From Filobacillus milosensis (GTDB lineage Bacteria; Bacillota; Bacilli; Bacillales; Alkalibacillaceae): a stretch of DNA of 64,000 bases. How positions within the stretch are numbered: the stretch's first letter is position 1; the number at the start of each line of letters is the position of its first letter. Below the pieces are notes generated by a model. It saw only the letters and a program-made list of their open reading frames with translations, searched no databases and was not told the DNA's origin. Where the stretch lies: contig NZ_SOPW01000007.1 of assembly GCF_004402015.1 (NCBI RefSeq), positions 83,000 through 146,999 of the forward strand, written 5' to 3'. The translations under genes and the position numbers were made by a program. Below are positions 61,044-64,000 of the stretch, one piece after another.

Positions 61044-62096
61044 TTATCGTAACTTGGCATCCATGTTTGCGAATCCTAATTCAGTATTAACCTGACCATG
61101 CATTTGTTCTAAATCTATATCTTTGCCCAATAGCCACTGATTAAAGTCAAACTTGACCGGTTCTTGATCTGCACCTAATGTGAACCAAACTTGCAGCTCG
61201 TTCGGTAAGTAAAGGGACGTGTGAATGGTACCGGCCCAACTTTTATACTGATCAGCAAAAACACCGTGATTAGAGTCATTAAAGAATCTAAACGCGTTTT
61301 CCGCTTCTGTCATATCAGCAGCGTGCTCATTAATCACGTTCATTCGTTTAAGAGAATCTTTTAAGTAACGACGATTCTCATCGGTCAAAATTTCAAAGTG
61401 ATTGGTGCACACATTAGTTTCACGAACCTCAACAGCTCGAGGCCCCGCTTCAATTACAAAAGTTTTCCCTCTCGTATCCATCACATTATAACTAAATGCA
61501 CCGCGATGTGGTACTGACTTTACTAATTCTATTGCCTCTTCTACTGATGCACATGTTTCTAAAATCATTCGGCCAACCATATAACATACAAACCCATCAG
61601 CTGTCTTCTTACGATGGGTGAAGTTGTACCCCATGACCAAACCTTTTTCATTCATACCATCCATTCGTCCTGTAATTCTTGAGGTCGGCCCAATGACCGC
61701 ATAACCTTCGTCGGTGGGTTGGAACAGGCTAAACATACCATCATACGTAAACGGGTGAAAATCATAATTACGAACCATAAAATTTTCTGTGGTAAAAATA
61801 GAACAGCCGCTTTTATCAGGTTCCACTCTATAGCCACCAAAATCACGAAGTACCTCTTCCATTGGGAGCTGAAGACCATCTCGCAAACCTTCCATCTCAT
61901 CCCAAATGGCAGGCGCGAAACGTTTAAATTGACCCTTTGCTTCATTAACATCGATCTCAAAACGAGGCCGCTTCAATTTCCATCCATGCTGCCGGTTTCT
62001 TACTGTTAAAGAGTCTCTTAATTTTTCACCTAAATTATATCCGAAATCGTAATGATTCCCTCTAAACTGAAATATATCACTATGTATCTGCTTCAT
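61044..62096 (-). CDS. C45/choloylglycine-hydrolase-like Ntn hydrolase
   Basis: A 350-residue protein of the acyl-CoA:6-APA acyltransferase (peptidase C45)/linear amide hydrolase group. The likely nucleophile is Cys in PDKSGCSIFT, near residue 98. A run ENFMVRNYDFHP follows as in this family, where Arg, Asp and Asn of the pocket lie, and later GMNEKGLVMGYN. Many members self-cleave before the Cys, but here the Cys lies far from the N-terminus, so either it is processed or acts unprocessed. Substrate unknown. AGGGATG precedes ATG 62096. Confidence 0.88.
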   Translation of the reverse strand: MKQIHSDIFQFRGNHYDFGYNLGEKLRDSLTVRNRQHGWKLKRPRFEIDVNEAKGQFKRFAPAIWDEMEGLRDGLQLPMEEVLRDFGGYRVEPDKSGCSIFTTENFMVRNYDFHPFTYDGMFSLFQPTDEGYAVIGPTSRITGRMDGMNEKGLVMGYNFTHRKKTADGFVCYMVGRMILETCASVEEAIELVKSVPHRGAFSYNVMDTRGKTFVIEAGPRAVEVRETNVCTNHFEILTDENRRYLKDSLKRMNVINEHAADMTEAENAFRFFNDSNHGVFADQYKSWAGTIHTSLYLPNELQVWFTLGADQEPVKFDFNQWLLGKDIDLEQMHGQVNTELGFANMDAKLR

Positions 62097-62439
62097 TGTT
62101 GATCATCCCTTATGTTTTATTACATTGCTATTTTACCGAAAAACTGTGGTTAAAGAAAACGAAGCAGCCTTGATCACTTTAATTCATTAATAAAATATAG
62201 GGATGAAGTTGCATAACCATTTTATTATTCTACTATTATATTTTAAACAGTTATGACTTTGCCAATTCAAGTCTGGGTCAGACTTTACGACTTATTATCA
62301 CTTTATATAATTACCTTGGAATAGGAATATTTAGCCCCTCGAAATAATGAACCCTAATCCCTATTAACAAATCTTTCCTTCTTCGTTATACTTTTTCACA
62401 ATAGAATATTCAAAATATTTTGATTAGGAGGAATGTTAT
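62097..62439. other. Intergenic region between divergent genes
   Basis: A 343-bp, A/T-rich divergent gap. It holds one short perfect hairpin, aagtctg-ggt-cagactt at 62269-62285. No ORF, array or known regulatory RNA was found. Confidence 0.5.
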
Positions 62440-63831
62440 TTGAAGAAAAGAAATCTTTTGATGGCATCAACCCTAAGTGGTGTACTAGCTATTTCATCAT
62501 TCGCTCCAACGATTTTTGCACACGATGAACTGGATAACGTAGAAGTTGACAAAGGTGAACGGACAACTTTTACTGCTGAGGAACTTGATCAGCTAGGTGA
62601 ACCGGCTGTTGATGGATCCAAAAACCTTAACTTTTTAAAAGAAGTAGCAGCCGTTCAAACAGAACAAATTTATGAGGGCATTCAAAACAACACAGCCGAT
62701 GTTTATGCTCACAAAGGATTTGCTTATTTGGGAAGTCACACGGCTAATGGCGGAAATGGTGGCGTCCGGGTTTTTGATATGAAAGACCCTGAAAACCCTG
62801 TTGAAATATCGGCCTTTGCTCACGATGACGTTGAAGGAACATGGCAGGAAAAAGTTATTGTTAAATCGGTGAATACCCCTGACTTTAATGGTGAATTGGC
62901 TGTTGTCAGTGTTCAGCAGTTAAATCGAAAGGCAGATACATCAGGTGGATTCCTTCTATACGATGTGACAGATCCATACAATCCAGAAAAGTTAGGGTAT
63001 TGGGAAGTCTACAGCGAAACAAACGGGACACACGAACTTTATTTAACCACTCAAGGCAACCGCGCCTTAGTATTAACAGCGAACCCTTATACAGATTACT
63101 ATAGTCACGGTGAAGAAAAGGACTTTCAAATTGTTGATGTATCTGATCCGTCCAACCCTAAAACACTTTGGGAATTTGACCCACGATCGCTACCTGAAGT
63201 ATCAGAGGACTTTAACGGTTATCATTGGGAGGCTCCAGATGGAAAGACCAGACCTGTTTTTGCTCACAGCGTGATAGCCGATAATACAGGCCAATATGCG
63301 TACGTCTCAATGTGGGATTTAGGAACAATGATTTTTGATATTAAAGACCCAGAAAATCCTAAGTATTTAGGACGGACAGACTTTGCTTCTGATCAACAGG
63401 GCTCAGCACACTCAGCAACACTTGCCAAGGGTGGTAATGTCCTAATTGAGACTCGCGAAGTTTATGTACCTGTTCGTGAAGGTTATGAAGAAGCATATGG
63501 TTACACTCGTATTTTTGATATCAAAGATAAAAGTAATCCAAAACTATTAAGTGAGTTTAAAACGGATCTAGTAGATAATATTGAAGACGGGCCGACTTTT
63601 GCTAACACAGTCCACGACCCTAAAGTAAGAGGCAACACATTATATCTTTCACACTATGCAGGAGGGGTTTACGCTGTAGATATTTCTGACCCAACTCAAC
63701 CTAAACAAATTGGACAATATACACCAGATCAATCATTTGTATGGGGGGTATTTGTTGATAAAAACTACATTCTTGCCTCCGATATAGGTCAAGGCTTAAA
63801 AGTCTTAATGAAAAAGAACGGAAATAAGTAA
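62440..63831 (+). CDS. Secreted LVIVD-repeat (beta-propeller-like) protein
   Basis: A 463-residue exported protein. Signal peptide LLMASTLSGVLAISSFAPTIFA is followed by about seven repeats of the LVIVD type (VFDMKDPENPVEISAF; LYDVTDPYNPEKLGYW; IVDVSDPSNPKTLWEF; IFDIKDPENPKYLGRT; IFDIKDKSNPKLLSEF; AVDISDPTQPKQIGQY), so it should fold as a propeller on the cell surface or outside. No catalytic site seen. TTG 62440 follows TTAGGAGG. Confidence 0.9.
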   Translation: MKKRNLLMASTLSGVLAISSFAPTIFAHDELDNVEVDKGERTTFTAEELDQLGEPAVDGSKNLNFLKEVAAVQTEQIYEGIQNNTADVYAHKGFAYLGSHTANGGNGGVRVFDMKDPENPVEISAFAHDDVEGTWQEKVIVKSVNTPDFNGELAVVSVQQLNRKADTSGGFLLYDVTDPYNPEKLGYWEVYSETNGTHELYLTTQGNRALVLTANPYTDYYSHGEEKDFQIVDVSDPSNPKTLWEFDPRSLPEVSEDFNGYHWEAPDGKTRPVFAHSVIADNTGQYAYVSMWDLGTMIFDIKDPENPKYLGRTDFASDQQGSAHSATLAKGGNVLIETREVYVPVREGYEEAYGYTRIFDIKDKSNPKLLSEFKTDLVDNIEDGPTFANTVHDPKVRGNTLYLSHYAGGVYAVDISDPTQPKQIGQYTPDQSFVWGVFVDKNYILASDIGQGLKVLMKKNGNK

Positions 63832-63921
63832 TAAGGCGGTCTGTTTTATGTAGCTAAGAAAAGCCCAAGCATATCACATTGAACTGACCCAGGGAAATGA
63901 GACAAGAAAAAACACCTATGC

Positions 63922-63960
63922 TGCCACGGTCCTGTATTCAACAGGGCTGTGGCAATTTAA
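63922..63960 (+). terminator. Terminator after the LVIVD protein gene
   Basis: The stem tgccac-cctgt pairs with acagg-gtggca (63922-63954) and is followed by a short T-rich tract. A 90-base gap separates it from the stop codon. Confidence 0.7.
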
Positions 63961-64000
63961 TTTTGAAAAAGGTCGTATATAATTGTAATAATACATGTAA

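Overview
The window looks like chromosome of a low-GC, spore-forming member of the Bacillaceae, probably a moderately halophilic or alkaliphilic genus. The evidence is strong AGGAGG ribosome binding sites with many TTG and GTG starts, a YuzC-like inner spore coat protein, textbook Bacillus-type LexA, PerR and CsoR operators, T-box and TPP leaders, an aa3-600 quinol oxidase, and acidic secreted proteins. No rRNA, tRNA, phage or CRISPR locus was seen.

Layout. 1-12.4 kb: acyl-CoA synthetase (cut by the window edge), RidA, catalase with a PerR-type control region, a CorC/CNNM exporter, DinB-fold proteins, a TRIC-type channel, aconitase coupled to a tiny zinc protein, and a LexA-controlled 34-residue membrane peptide. 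12.4-22.3 kb: a patch of small accessory genes with several single-base lesions (NUDIX, GNAT, two small ORFs), a deleted sigma/anti-sigma locus, and a thioredoxin-TPR gene with an in-frame TGA at its active site. 22.3-26.6 kb: poor in genes; exported proteins, a DUF3883 nuclease-like protein and a duplicated non-coding element with a nested hairpin. 26.7-33 kb: AIM24, YfhD, then a copper island (copA, csoR and a siroheme-reductase-like/CopZ fusion under two matching CsoR-type promoters), then a holin-like type I toxin. 33-42 kb: a polyacidic exported protein, an HD hydrolase, the TPP-riboswitch thiamine-precursor ECF transporter ykoFEDC, and a threonine-dehydratase-like gene. 42-48 kb: qoxABCD, a MITE-like repeat and a membrane diguanylate cyclase. 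48-55.5 kb: a complete trpEGDCFBA operon behind two tandem tryptophan T-boxes. 55.5-64 kb: LysR/TauE, MFS, GNAT, DUF5694, an Ntn hydrolase and an LVIVD-repeat secreted protein.

The most unusual structure is a family of six intergenic arrays, at about 8.8, 26.5, 35.6, 39.5, 52.6 and 54.6 kb. Each has its own short core of about 6-9 bases, repeated 4-7 times at a near-exact 21-bp step (20 in one array). The bases between cores are mostly unrelated. Two arrays lie inside the trp operon, and one forms the end of trpC and the ribosome binding site of trpF. I know of no described element with this architecture. Other leads are the LexA-controlled small peptide, the TGA-containing thioredoxin, and a toxin RNA with mutually exclusive pairings plus an orphan copy of its 3' module.
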